Assembly (NCBI GenBank): GCA_019400425.1
Contig: JAFREE010000024.1
Coordinates: forward strand, 124,001-188,000
DNA from: Hymenochaete sp. R1
Lineage: Eukaryota > Basidiomycota > Agaricomycetes > Hymenochaetales > Hymenochaetaceae
DNA length: 64,000 nt
Direction of reading: 5' to 3'
Both the position numbers and the translations under genes were made by a program. The notes beneath the pieces are model-generated. The model was not told the origin of the DNA. It saw only the letters and a program-made list of their open reading frames with translations, and ran no database searches. The first letter of the stretch is position 1; each line of letters starts with the position of its first letter. Shown here one piece after another: positions 11,175 through 22,226 of this stretch.

Positions 11175-12790
11175 AGCGGGATGAAGGGGGGCGAAAGGCA
11201 AGCCACACAAGAGAAGGGGAAACCGAGCAGCATGGTATAAAAATTGGGACCGGCGAACAAAGGAGGCTTGCAAGTCAGCCTCAGTCCCGAGTGTCCGAAG
11301 TTTAGCTAGTGTAGTTGGAAGTTCCGCTTTGCAGCAGAGGAAGGGGATCTCTGCCCGCCTCCCTCCCGTTGCCGGACGGAGGCTAGCCGAAGGTCGATAA
11401 TGAAATCGATAAGGCGGGATTTAGTGAAAAAGATGCACCTGTTTCAGCGAATCAGCTTGAGCATTTGAGCGCGTCCGGGTCGCTAAAGGCGATAAGCACC
11501 TCTAACCCTGCCGCTTCAGAGGCGGTCGTCGGCACCCTTCCAATCTCCACGAAACCCCTCTTCTGCGAACATGAGGTTGACCGTGGCGTACACATCTTGA
11601 TGCACATCTTGCAAACGTCGACATACGATGTACATAACGGGTGTTCAGCGGCAGATAGGCGCCCGCTCAATCCATTCAAGCCCAGCTGCAGTCTTTTTTT
11701 GGATTGTATGTATCCCGGCAAAGTCGGCACATATGAACGACTGCGCCAGTCTACCACTCTCAACCGAGTCGGTCGACAAACAAAATCGCTCGGAGAATCT
11801 GAATTGCGTTCTCCATGCCGCTGCGACGAACGGTGAGAGTCGGAGAGAAGAAGAGCTTGCGGCAAGTCTCCGCCGCGCCTCGAGATTTCAATGAAGATCT
11901 CCGATGCGACTTCCCGATGAGGCATCTCGGCGTTCGTCCTGCCCTGATGACTCGACCGAGGCCCCTTCAGCTTTCCGAACGACCAACTGTACCACAAACA
12001 AAAGTTAAAATGCTTTGTTTCAGGTTGAATGTACAGCAGCGGAAGGCTTTGCTTTTGTGAGTAGTTGCACTAATACCTACTTGCTAAATTAGCGACACGC
12101 ATGACCATTACCACGCGCTTCAAAAACGCGACGGTCTCACGAACTTTGTATACCGACCCTAAACAGCACTTTCAATCTTCCGAGCAAAAGACGATCTAAT
12201 TAGCTTGCATCAAATTTAAACCGGAAAAAAAGCTGTACCGTGAACCGGGTGCTCAGATCGCTTTAAGAAAAGCTGCCAGAACGTTTAGGCAGGTCGTTTG
12301 AAACATGCAGAGGAATACGTAGACGGTGACTTAAAAAAACCTCAACACCAGAAGATCGCGCATTTTTTGAGGTCCTTAAACGCAAGTGCTAAGGGTGCTT
12401 AGGCACGTACGTGGCTGGGTGAAGACAACCATGAGTTACGCCACCGATTCACTAATCCTCAACCTCAGGTCAAACGAATGAGCGCGCTGGATCACAATGA
12501 CGCTTCCGAAGGAGTCGGACTGTGATCCCTAGCATCCCTAGCACGCGCTGCTGGTATGCCTGCAGCGAGTTTAACTAAAATATAAGCGGATGTAATAATG
12601 CTCCGAGAAGCGTGTTAAAGAACGTGTCTAAGCTACATCGATAATGCAATGTGAGGAAGAGAGAAACGGATTGCAGGGAAGACTTAAATGTTGCCATGAG
12701 CTGTGAAATGCATAAATAAACGAAGTCCGTTGGGATAAGTTCGTAAACAATGGAAAAGGTCATGAAACAAGTTCAATTTCGAGATGAGCA
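11175..12790. other. Gene-free 1.6 kb upstream of chitin deacetylase
   Basis: Promoter side of the deacetylase gene and 3' side of VAC14. On the minus strand a TTTTTATACC stretch lies about 65 bp before the deacetylase ATG, a weak TATA candidate. A 181-codon minus-strand frame (11452-11997) overlaps an equally long plus-strand frame and has no domain or splice support, so it is not called. Confidence 0.5.
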
Positions 12791-15700
12791 TCACCCTCCT
12801 CTTCCCAGCCCAGGAAGTCTCCTTAACCGACTTTGAGTTTGCGACTGAGGACTTGGGCTCTTTGGCCTGCTATTCCCGCTTGAATTCGATCCTTGCTGTT
12901 GAGTAAACCCAAGCAATCCACCAGTACCCTGCGTTGCGCGCTTCGGATTTAGTGGAGACAAAATGCCCCCACCTCCACCTCTGTTACCTCCACCTCCACT
13001 ACTAGGTGTAGCTGTACCCGTCGTTCCGGATGTAGGAGTTGGTGAGCCAGAGGTGGGCATCCCACTAAATGGAGCGCCATCCGCTCCTGCTCCTGTGACG
13101 CGCCTTCGCATACCGGGTCGGCTTCCTGGTGTATTGGATCCTGGTTTATCGCGTCGGTCGGCAAATGCCGCGTACTCTTCACCGCGTCTGAGCTTCTCGT
13201 GTCGGAGCTGCACTGAACGGAAATGCGTTAGGAGATCTTGCCACTTGATATCTTCACCTCGCCCCAGCTTAGACCTTCCGCTGTACGCCGCCGATGAGCT
13301 GTCGAATACTAATAAGTACTGACGTTTAGGATAGAGCAATTAATTTGAATGACATACGACTTTGGTGCTATGTTTAAAAACCCAGCACCGTTCACGGCAT
13401 TCAGACGATTCCGCAGCGAGATAAAGGCGTTACTTTGTGGAAGTAGCATTAGTAACCCATAAAGACATTTGAATAGGTATGGGTATCGTTCCGGTTCTAA
13501 AAGCTGCAAACGGAGGTCTGAAACATCATGAGCTTAGTATATGTAATTGAACTTGGCGAGCCTTACATGTAAATACAGGCGACTCAATCAGTTGCACAAG
13601 TTTGTCCACTTGAACAAGAAGTTGAACGGTTATTTCGAGGTCAGCACTAAGAAAAAAGGACGCTAATAAGCCATCGGTTCAAAAACTTCGATAGTCTACG
13701 TACAAGATAGAAAGAAGATTCGACGCATGTTCGTATGCTTGAGCCAGTAGGCACAACGAGAATACCGCGACCGCGTTGTGACACCACGACCGATATAAGG
13801 TCGTGAATAATGCCTGTCCGTCTTGCTGAAGAGTCGATCAAGGACTTTTACACGTTGCGGGACAGCGAACGAGGCTCACCCTAGTCTCTAACGTCTTTAA
13901 TCGTCGTCTGAATTCTGCAAGCTCGGGAGACGTAATTAAAATGAGATTCAGTTTCTGAATCATGACGCTTGCAAATTCCAGATCCTCTTCCTTTTCCAGA
14001 ATCTCAGCGAGAGTACGATAGATACGTTCCGTGTTGAGATGGAGACAGAGCTGGCGGATGATGAGACTCCCTCGATGATCAAGTAGTCTCCGGTCGGTAC
14101 TAAATAGCTCGAGTAAGTTGACCATGAAGAGCTTGAAGTAGCTCTCTTCGGAGCTAGAGGATATCTGGGCGAGGAGCTGAAGGTCATGCTTGATCACTTC
14201 GTCGGATGAGTCGGAAAGTGTCTTAAGTAAAGCCGGAAATGTTCCGTCGTCCATGGCCAGAATCTAGAATAGAAAGGAAAGGTTTCAGCTGGATTCATTT
14301 CTCTTAAAATAATAATAATAATGCAGGACTGGCCTTCTTTGGAACCTTCTGGTGTAGCATAATCAACCATTTCAACGCCGCTACCCGGGTCTCTTCATGT
14401 TCGCTCAGGAATTGAATGGTGAGGATATTGACAGTCTCCCTGTAATCGAAAGGATCCTGTTCCATCGATGTTGGTGACTGTGTCAGAGACTGTCCGTGCT
14501 GGTTGATTGGTCCTGATTGTTGCGTGTTTACTTGAACAGCGCCAGAGCTTGCAGTGATACTCGGCGCTGTTGATGAAGGCGATTGTGATCGGCTTCCCTG
14601 CATTCCAGAGTTATCCGACTCTATGGTAGGCAGATGAGAAACGTCAGGCAAAGAAGGCGTGGCCGTTGCGCGGTGTCGGGGAGTCATTAATGAAGTACGG
14701 TCCGAACCCGAAAAATCTGGTGGACTGCTATCCGTCGTTGCTTGACGAGTCGGAAGGGAGGACTGTGGGCCCGTGCCGGTAGGTGAGGTTAACGGGGCAC
14801 TTGCTCGGCCGGAATTGATGGAGGTCTTGTCCTTGTCCCCACCTCCATGCTGACTCGCTGAAGGTGTTGGAAGAATCTGTATGGCATTACTGAGAGCCTG
14901 ATTCGTGCGCAATGCTTGTTGCTGGATCATCGGTACATGATGGGCTAAGTTTGGCAAAATTGCGGGAATAAGTCGAGGAGTAAAAGGAAGCATGACGTCC
15001 TGAGCGAAGTGCAAAAAATCAGCCAACCAGTACAGAGCCGTGGACATCTGTATCTCGTCGTCTATGACCACATGAGCATCGGCGAGGAGGACATGAGCAA
15101 CTACTCACGTTCGTCGTCCAGCTGCTGTAAGAGGATTTCTACTATTGCTGCATGGTTAACTTTGACGCTTTGTCCGGGTACATACGCTAATCCAAGTATC
15201 AGAACCTATCCTTAGCACTTGTCGATTACTTACTGCCAGTATCTTTAACATCCGCCTCGGCCACAACTTCTCCTTCGCGCGCTTCTCCTTCAGGCAAAAA
15301 CGCGGCACGTTCGGGATGCGTCATCGTGATGTCAGGTAACCTCTCATCAGCCTTCCTCGCTTGTTCATAGGCCTCCATCTCGCGAGTGTGTCGCGCCTTC
15401 TCTTCCGAGCGTTTCTGAACGAAGGCTATATCTCTCATTTCTCGGAGAAAATCAGCCAGGAGATTCTCTGTCGCTGTGCGTACGTCTTCGGTCGGATCAG
15501 ATAAGTACTTGCTATGTCACAATCTGGTGAGCCGCATGAGATAAATGTATCAAAAGCACCTCACAATAAGCCATCCAAAAACTCAGGCAAATAAGATATG
15601 AGCTCCAATTCGGGGACGGAGTCCAGAACCATGATCCATGAAACGAGAAAACTTCGTGTGAAAGGGCTCACGACGTAAATTCGATCTGATAGTAGCGGGA

Positions 15701-16452
15701 TAAAGTTCGCCAGAGAAAATGCTTTCCGAGGAGAACTCTGTTCTCCGGCCTCGTCTGTTAAGGGTACCACAATACCCTGGTTTTGAGCCTGCTCTGTTTG
15801 CTGGCGCATCTTTTCCATCTCAAACTGAGGGACGTATACAGAAGCAGATTCCGCTACGACATCCTTAAGAAGTCGGTCCAAAAGTTCAGCGCCGTTCTTG
15901 ACCGAAAGCTCGGAGTCAGCTGCTAACTTGAATGGGAGTCAGTTCGCACTTTGTACGGGGGTTAAGAGTCTACATACTTTACTTAGGGCATCAAAGATCG
16001 GATTGAAGTATACGAGAATCTCCCCTTTTGATACCTTTGCAATATTGTATAGACATTCCGCTGAAAAATATCGAATCCTATTCTCCGGGTCGGAAAAGCA
16101 GACCAATAGCGGTTCGATAAACTTGTCCATGTAAGGGGCGACCTCTACACCTAGCGCAATAGCTGTCCCAGCGAGTCCGATAAGCCCTCCATTTTTGACA
16201 TGCAAGGCATTTGACTGATTGCTGAACATTTCGACCAATTGGTCGATAATCTGGATAATGCGGCGCTCATCACCATTGTTGTGGCACTCCCTAATCTGCC
16301 TATTCATATCATATATTTATAAGCTATGAGGAGCAGAAAGAAAGAAAAGAACGAGAAGCGCACTTCTCAAGTTCTAATGCCGCAGACTTCCGCTTTTCAT
16401 ACAGCTTGTCGACGAGCTGCCTTGAAATGGAGGGATCTGAGAAGATATTCAT
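12791..16452 (-). CDS. VAC14: VAC14, scaffold of the PtdIns(3,5)P2 kinase/phosphatase complex
   Basis: HEAT-repeat scaffold holding the Fab1/PIKfyve lipid kinase and the Fig4 phosphatase on the vacuole membrane. Eleven exons: 16452-16364, 16299-15978, 15926-15565, 15511-15234, 15186-15109, 15061-14334, 14263-13880, 13825-13704, 13646-13567, 13517-13358 and 13298-12791, about 1036 residues; every phase agrees. The N-terminus [16 protein letters not shown] and [20 protein letters not shown] with [18 protein letters not shown] are diagnostic. The Fig4-binding part contains [20 protein letters not shown] and [21 protein letters not shown] 240-residue Ser/Pro/Gln insert (about 400-580) and a Gly/Ser/Pro-rich tail are low complexity. 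The sixth intron appears to have a GC donor. The last intron's acceptor at 13299 was chosen because it keeps the family sequence in frame. Confidence 0.95.
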
Positions 16453-16497
16453 GGTCAGAGTTTTTCTCCAGCTGAGTTTCAGGCTCAGGCATGCTCA

Positions 16498-16665
16498 CCC
16501 ATAACATTTCACAGCATGCACGTTTCCTTCACGCGTAGATTCACCTTGTGACAACTTCTCTATCGTCAACTCCAGCGAAGATGCGAGAAGGAACTTATGA
16601 AGTGAGGGAGTCTGGTACAACTTAACGAACGCCGCGAGCGGCTCGAGCTGCGAGAGTGAGGTCAT
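16498..16665 (-). promoter_or_regulatory. Possible 55-codon upstream ORF in the VAC14 leader
   Basis: A minus-strand ORF starts MTSLSQLEPLAAFVKLYQ, runs 55 codons and stops 45 bp before the VAC14 ATG. It is in the same frame as VAC14 but separated by a stop, and no splice pair I tried joins them. A CACGTG lies immediately before its ATG (16666-16671), so transcription may begin downstream and leave this ORF untranslated. Either a uORF or chance. Confidence 0.3.
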
Positions 16666-17400
16666 CACGTGAATATTTGTGTCATTTCGTCATTATTTCC
16701 AAATCCCGGTTGTAGACTTTACAATTAATCGGTTGTTCTTAGCTCTCTACCAGTCATCACACCGAACCTCAAAAGATGCATACTATTGACCTCCATGTCG
16801 CCCCGATCGTACCGTTTCGTCTTGATCTGACAAACTGTCGTTCATCATGATATGGTGTTTAATTGGTACAGGGTTACATCCTTTGGATTTCGTGGCTTGA
16901 CGGTATGTCCTGGTTGTCCGTGAACGATATATCTTTTGTTTCACGGTCAACTTGAGCCTAGAGTACAGCTTACGAAAGGGTAGAATTCCTGCGCATGAGT
17001 TGAGCAGGACTCCTTTTAGCGAAGTACATCCGCCGTGGTCAGACTTTTGTGATCCCCTGAAGCCCTGGGAGTCGGAATATCCTGACTCTATTGCGATGGG
17101 AATCTTCTGGCGAGCGCACACCTGCTATTGCTGCGTAGTTGCGACGTGAGCGATCACGGGTACTCTCGCTCGTTCGTGTCTTCGATGTATCCCTCCGAAG
17201 GTCTCGGACCTCGGAAGTTGTCACCTGTCCTCCGCTCGTTCTGGATGGCCATGTCCGCCATCACTGCGCATGGCGTCATTCGCGCTGACCTCGTTCCAGT
17301 TCCAACTCAGTGGCATGACACAGTACAGTATATACATGACCGGCCAGTCCCATTCGTCTTCTCACACATTCACATCCCCTCACTACTCCTTCCTCCGATC
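16666..17400. other. Intergenic region between VAC14 and the acetyltransferase pair
   Basis: 735 bp shared promoter region of the divergent VAC14 and first GNAT gene. It holds a CACGTG at 16666-16671 on the VAC14 side and a TATATA at 17329-17334 on the GNAT side. No gene seen. Confidence 0.5.
17329..17334 (+). promoter_or_regulatory. Candidate TATA box of GNAT gene 1
   Basis: TATATA 67-72 bp upstream of the ATG at 17401. The sister gene has a TATAAAAG at almost the same distance, which supports function. Confidence 0.45.
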
Positions 17401-18459
17401 ATGAGCGTTGTGATCGAGAAAGAATCGTTCGTGCCGCAAATTGAACCCCTTCGTCGAGGTGAGCACGCCTACTATCTGATATATTGATGGACCTGACTGC
17501 TTGAGCGAGCAGGGCACCTCAACAAAGCTTATGACACCTTCGATGCAGCTTTCGAACACGATCCTCTACAAGAATATTTCAAGGCGGTTGGTTCACTGCC
17601 TTGATTCTACCTCATCTGCCTTCCTTCTGACACTTTCTCGCTGCAGGGAAAGAATATAAGGCCCGCAGACAGGCGCTGGCACAAAGCGCTTTGGAAAGCT
17701 CACGTTGGAAGAGGCCTTAAATTTAGGTTTGGATATACTATTGGTGGAGGAGATGCAATAGTCATCGCGTACGTTCAATGTTATTTGGAGTTAACTTTGA
17801 AAATACTTAAGGATAAGCTTTTTTGCAGCTCTCCGCCAAAATCGATCTCGAAGCAACCCGGTCCAATAGATAAGGTAGGGGACAAAGTCCTCGGGGGACT
17901 TTCGAGAATCATCGCGTTCTTGAGGAATCCGGAGAAAGTCAAGGTATATTCGTCCTGTCTTCTGGACGGTAGGAGATCTAGACTCCAACGATTCTGTTCA
18001 TAGAGATTTAACGAATTCGAAAAGAAAGTCAAGGCGCTTCTCGAGGAGAAATTTGGGAAGGAAATAGATGAGCTGTTCTACGTCGATGCGCTCGCAACAC
18101 ACCCATCATACCAAGGGCAAGGATATGGCACTTCTCTCATGAACACGGTCCTCTTCTCCGTAAGCGTATATTCTCGCGTTTCTGTCCACGTGAACCGACA
18201 CTTCGATAGGTTGACATTAAAGGCCGTTCAGTATATCTTTTCTCAAGCAAGCCAGGCAACGTTCCGTTCTACGAATCTTTCGGATATACTACGATAGGCG
18301 AAGTTACATTGGGTGATAAGAATAAAAAGTGGAAGAAGGACCCAGTCATCATTCCTCTGGTAAGTTTTTCACAATGAGCCGCCTTCGCGCTAACGAAGAT
18401 TACAGATGATTAGAAAGGCGAAACAAATTGACGCCTTTGATTTTGATCTGTACATTTGA
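17401..18459 (+). CDS. GNAT-family N-acetyltransferase, tandem copy 1
   Basis: Acetyl-CoA-dependent acyltransferase of unknown substrate. Exons 17401-17458, 17513-17586, 17647-17768, 17829-17943, 18004-18159, 18210-18359 and 18406-18459 give 242 residues. The GNAT acetyl-CoA motif is seen in YVDALATHPSYQGQGYGTSL (Q-x-x-G-x-G/A type), followed by the conserved later strand and helix VYLFSSKPGNVPFYESFGY. The N-terminal half (HLNKAYDTFDAAFEHDPLQE) is typical of a large fungal GNAT group without assigned substrates. No signal peptide. Gene 2, 750 bp downstream, has the same five internal exon lengths and the same intron phases, so the pair arose by tandem duplication. Confidence 0.88.
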
Positions 18460-19203
18460 CCATGGTTAATGCTCCAGTTCTTATAAGGGAGACTTGAATT
18501 CCGTTCAATTGAATGTTTAAAAGAGTCCATTTCGTTCTTCGGGATTCCGGACTGCGTCTTGCCGTCTGGGTTCTTCACCGCGACCTTGCGATAACTACTT
18601 GGCCATGCTTTAGAGTCCGGATGTCTGCGCATCAATCCGATAAGTGACTCGAACCTATTTTCAACATCTATGAGCCCAGACGGAATGACGGAAATTAGTA
18701 ACAGAACATTTGGGCGTTTATCGATCGGGCCCTTTTGCCTTGCTGTTCCCTTCTCTGAGGTATCGATTTCTCTAGGATTGATATCTTAAAGCCGGCATGA
18801 TGCTGAGCAGCGCATTTCGTATTATTTCTCACTTCCACGGTGAGTCATCCCTTTGTTTTGACTGATCTTTAAGAAAGTCGATCGTGCCCGCTGAGGATGT
18901 TATTCCTCGGCCATTTGGAAGAACACGAGCCATGCAAGTTCAAAGCTGCATGATTCCATTGCTCAGGTCTCGTGAGCGCGCATAGTAATCCACAAGAACT
19001 TCCGCCTCCGAGAGCCTCGGGCTTGAGCTTCTTACTTCATATGAACGGTACCGAACCGTCATCGCTGCTTACGCTGCGAGTCATTCTCGTTCGTTATTAA
19101 CAGAGTCCAGAGTAGACCAAGGCAGATATAAAAGAAGACTTTCGACCTCGGAATTATAGATTCTCTCACCCCCGCCTTCGTTGCTTACGGCACTCTTTTA
19201 ACC
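18460..19203. other. Spacer between the two GNAT genes
   Basis: 744 bp, no gene supported. Contains the promoter of copy 2. Confidence 0.5.
19127..19134 (+). promoter_or_regulatory. Candidate TATA box of GNAT gene 2
   Basis: TATAAAAG 70-77 bp upstream of the ATG at 19204, followed by a pyrimidine-rich stretch (tctctcacccccgccttc) where transcription would be expected to start. Confidence 0.5.
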
Positions 19204-20262
19204 ATGAGCTCTACTTCCGGAAAAGACTTGAATGTCGAACCCTTGCTTCGAGGTCAGAACGCTTTTCGGCCATCACTATGCTTTTTGATCATTCAATTAA
19301 ACAGAGCACCTTGACCGTGCATATGAAACCTTCAGGGCGGCGATCGATCCTGATCCTCTTCAGGAATACTTCAACGCAGTCTGTTGCGATTTGGTACCTT
19401 TCGGATTCATTAATTTCAGACTCACCATTGGTTCTTCTCCATATACTATATACTGCAAGGGGAAGAGATTAAAATCTGCAGACATACATTGGCATAGGCC
19501 GCTTTGGAGAGTTCGGACCGGAAGAGACCTCAAATTCAAGGCGGGGTATACTGTTGGAGGAGGCAATGCGATAGTTATTGTGTTTGTCAGATTTCTTTTT
19601 CATCTTAGCTCCTGGAAAGCCTACAATTTAAAAAAAAAAAAAATCACGTTTATGCAGATCGCCACCGGACATGGATAGAAAGCAGCCCAGTCCTTTGGAT
19701 ATAATAAAAGACAAGTTCTTCACGACGATTTCGAATTTTATCACTTTATTGAGAAATCCGGAGCAGCACAAGGTAATGTCTATCACCTATTCTTGACTTG
19801 GTTTGAGATCATATTCTAAGTAGTGTCAATTTCAGAGGCTTAAAGAATGTAGTAAGAAGGTCGACGAGCTAGTGAAGGAAAGGCTTGGTGAAAACGTTGA
19901 CGATATGTATTACATCGACCTTCTCGCAACACATCCATCCTTACAAGGTCAGGGATACGGTACTGCACTTATGAACACAGTAATCCATACTGTGAATGCT
20001 GTTCATCGTATTTTTGTTCACTAGAACTAATTATGCGACAGGCTGATAACGAAGTTCGTTCGGTTTACCTTTTTTCGAGCAACCAAAACAATATCCCGTT
20101 TTACGAATCTTTCGGATACATGTCGTTGGGCGAAATTACATTGGGCGAGAATAATAAAAAATGGAAGAAGGATCCAGTCGTATTTCCTATGGTGCGTGGC
20201 CCACCCTAGATATCTCAGCGATATGTTAATGCTGGACGCAGATGTTAAGAGTGGCGAAGTAA
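19204..20262 (+). CDS. GNAT-family N-acetyltransferase, tandem copy 2
   Basis: Exons 19204-19252, 19305-19378, 19460-19581, 19658-19772, 19836-19991, 20042-20191 and 20242-20262 give 228 residues. Exons 2-6 have exactly the lengths of copy 1 (74, 122, 115, 156, 150 bp) in identical phases; only the first and last exons differ. Acetyl-CoA motif: YIDLLATHPSLQGQGYGTAL, then SVYLFSSNQNNIPFYESFGY. The donor at 19992 (after HT) was preferred over 19979 because it reproduces the exon length of copy 1. The fourth exon is preceded by an A14 run. Copy 2 lacks the acidic C-terminal extension of copy 1. Substrate unknown. Confidence 0.86.
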
Positions 20263-20353
20263 AATGACGTGGCAAAAGTTGATTCATCAAGCTCAAAGTC
20301 CTTTTTAATGCTACATTTCAAGTGGAAGAAAGTCACTAGCTCTTCCTTCCCTC

Positions 20354-21937
20354 TCAATTTACTTTCACTTTCTCAAGTCCTTCAGGGAAGGAGTATCCAC
20401 CCTGTTGCCTCACCGCATCGAAAATAGCAAGCTCGATCAATGTATCATCATGAGGCACTCGTACATTCTCGATCCGTCCGTCTAATTCTAACTTTTCAGC
20501 CGATATTTGGGATGCATGCATAGCGCGATGATGCGCACCTCGAATGTCTCTAGCGACAGCGTCCGCTTCCCAATGAAGGCCCATTCCTGCAATCGGAAAC
20601 TCTTCAGTTGTTTCCGTGAGTTCCTGAGGCCCTCGTCCAATCTTGGACCGCCTTATGGTGAATCTGTCAGGTCGAGACGTTGCCCATGGCATAACAATTT
20701 CTCTGTCCAGCCCGGAAAGGGATCATGCGTTGAGAAAAGTCGACAAACCAACTGGGCGCCAAGGCACTAACCCCTTGTTTCCTTGAATCCGCGTAACTAT
20801 GTCCTTTGGACTATTCACACCGATGCTTGTGCTCAAATTCGCTACGGCACCCAGCGTCCCTACACAGGGAAACTCAAGCGTCCAACTTGTATGCAAGTCC
20901 ACCCCCGTTTTATATTTTGTCATAGAAACCTTGATCCCGGGAAGCTTTTTATCGTTGTCGGGGTGGTTATAAAGGAGAAGGAGAGCCCTAATCATATGTT
21001 AACGTGGATAGAAACGGCTCTATAAAAAGCGTGATAAGAGCCTACCAGACTAAGGGATACGGCCCCAAATCCATGAGACCACCCCCAGCAAGGTCAATGT
21101 TCAACATGCGATGATTCGGGTCCTCAAGTACTACGAACGTGAGGAATTTCATTGACCCAGTGGCGAAAATGGTCGAAGAACGGAATGCATTTACCATCAA
21201 TGAAGTCAATGCTGAAGTCTGACTGCAGGCGACGTATGTCTCCGATAACTTTATCTTCGAAAAGAGCTTTCTCGAGCGCGTAAGTCAAAGGGAAAAATCG
21301 AGTCCAGACTCCTTCCATTAGAAACAATCCCTTCGACTTTGCGAGGTCACTAAGTTCTTGAAATTCGGCTCGGTTTAGACACGCAGGCTAGCCATCGGAA
21401 TATAAAAGATGGCTTTTTGAAGAGTATAAAGAATGAAGAACATACTTTCTCGACTAAGACGTGTTTCCCAGCCTCAAGTGCCTTCTTCGAATCTTCATAC
21501 TAAACCAAGGCTTAGTAATTTGGGATCACCGTATGATGATTTCCGAGCTTACATGGCATGTATGTGGTGTGCCAATATAAATAACATCAACATTCTATCC
21601 CGGAGACATTCAGTTTCAATGGCTTTTGAAAAGAACAGAATCAACCAACCTTATTCTCATAAACGGCCCTATACTCCCCAAACGGTTCCACTTTCCTCTC
21701 CGTCAATCCCGCCTTTTGCGCATACGCTCCCTCAGGACAATACTTGTCGATGAACGCCGAAGCTTTTTCATACAATCTGGATCCTACAGCCACGACTGCA
21801 TGGGCTACATCGTGAGATTGGGAAAGACCACGACCTTCGGGTGAGAGGACGAGGTCCCTGACGAAGGAGGATGAGATACCACCGGCGCCGATGATGCCCC
21901 AGTGAAGGACGAAGGGCTTGGTGCTGGTATCGGACAT
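20354..21937 (-). CDS. Gfo/Idh/MocA-family NAD(P)-dependent oxidoreductase (dihydrodiol dehydrogenase-like)
   Basis: Dinucleotide-dependent dehydrogenase acting on sugars or diols; the exact substrate cannot be read from the sequence. Exons 21937-21650, 21594-21553, 21499-21446, 21387-21195, 21130-21046, 20987-20772 and 20702-20354 give 408 residues with consistent phases. The Rossmann motif GIIGAGGIS is near residue 14; VDVIYIGTPHTCH and GKHVLVEKPACLN contain the catalytic EKP lysine; ESxxR-like core MEGVWTRFFPL and DLAGGGLMDLGPYPL follow. These match the fungal/animal dimeric dihydrodiol dehydrogenase type. The fourth/fifth exon junction uses the acceptor at 21131, which gives FIDVLEDPNHR. 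The gene converges with GNAT copy 2; their stops are 91 bp apart. Confidence 0.9.
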
Positions 21938-22226
21938 GGTGAGTACAATTGAAGCTGGGTCGCTATCGAGTCTGAACCTTTACTTTCACAAAATCCATGA
22001 GAAAGGGGAGTAAAGGTGAAATTGTCGTCACCTGCTTAGGGAGTGAAGTCTTCGCGGCCCGCTCGGAGAAAATCAAACAACAATAAATATAGCCACAATA
22101 TACCCAAAAATCTCGAGTGCTTCTTTTGACCATTGATCAGTAGACATCTTGAGCGCAGCACTCAAAAATTCCCGAGATGATAATCAATGTGATCAATCCA
22201 CATTTAACTTTAACTACCTTTGTTAA

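Noticed and set aside
11452..11997. 181-codon minus-strand ORF
   Set aside because: Overlaps a 123-codon plus-strand frame, has no recognisable domain, and its composition does not resemble the real genes nearby.
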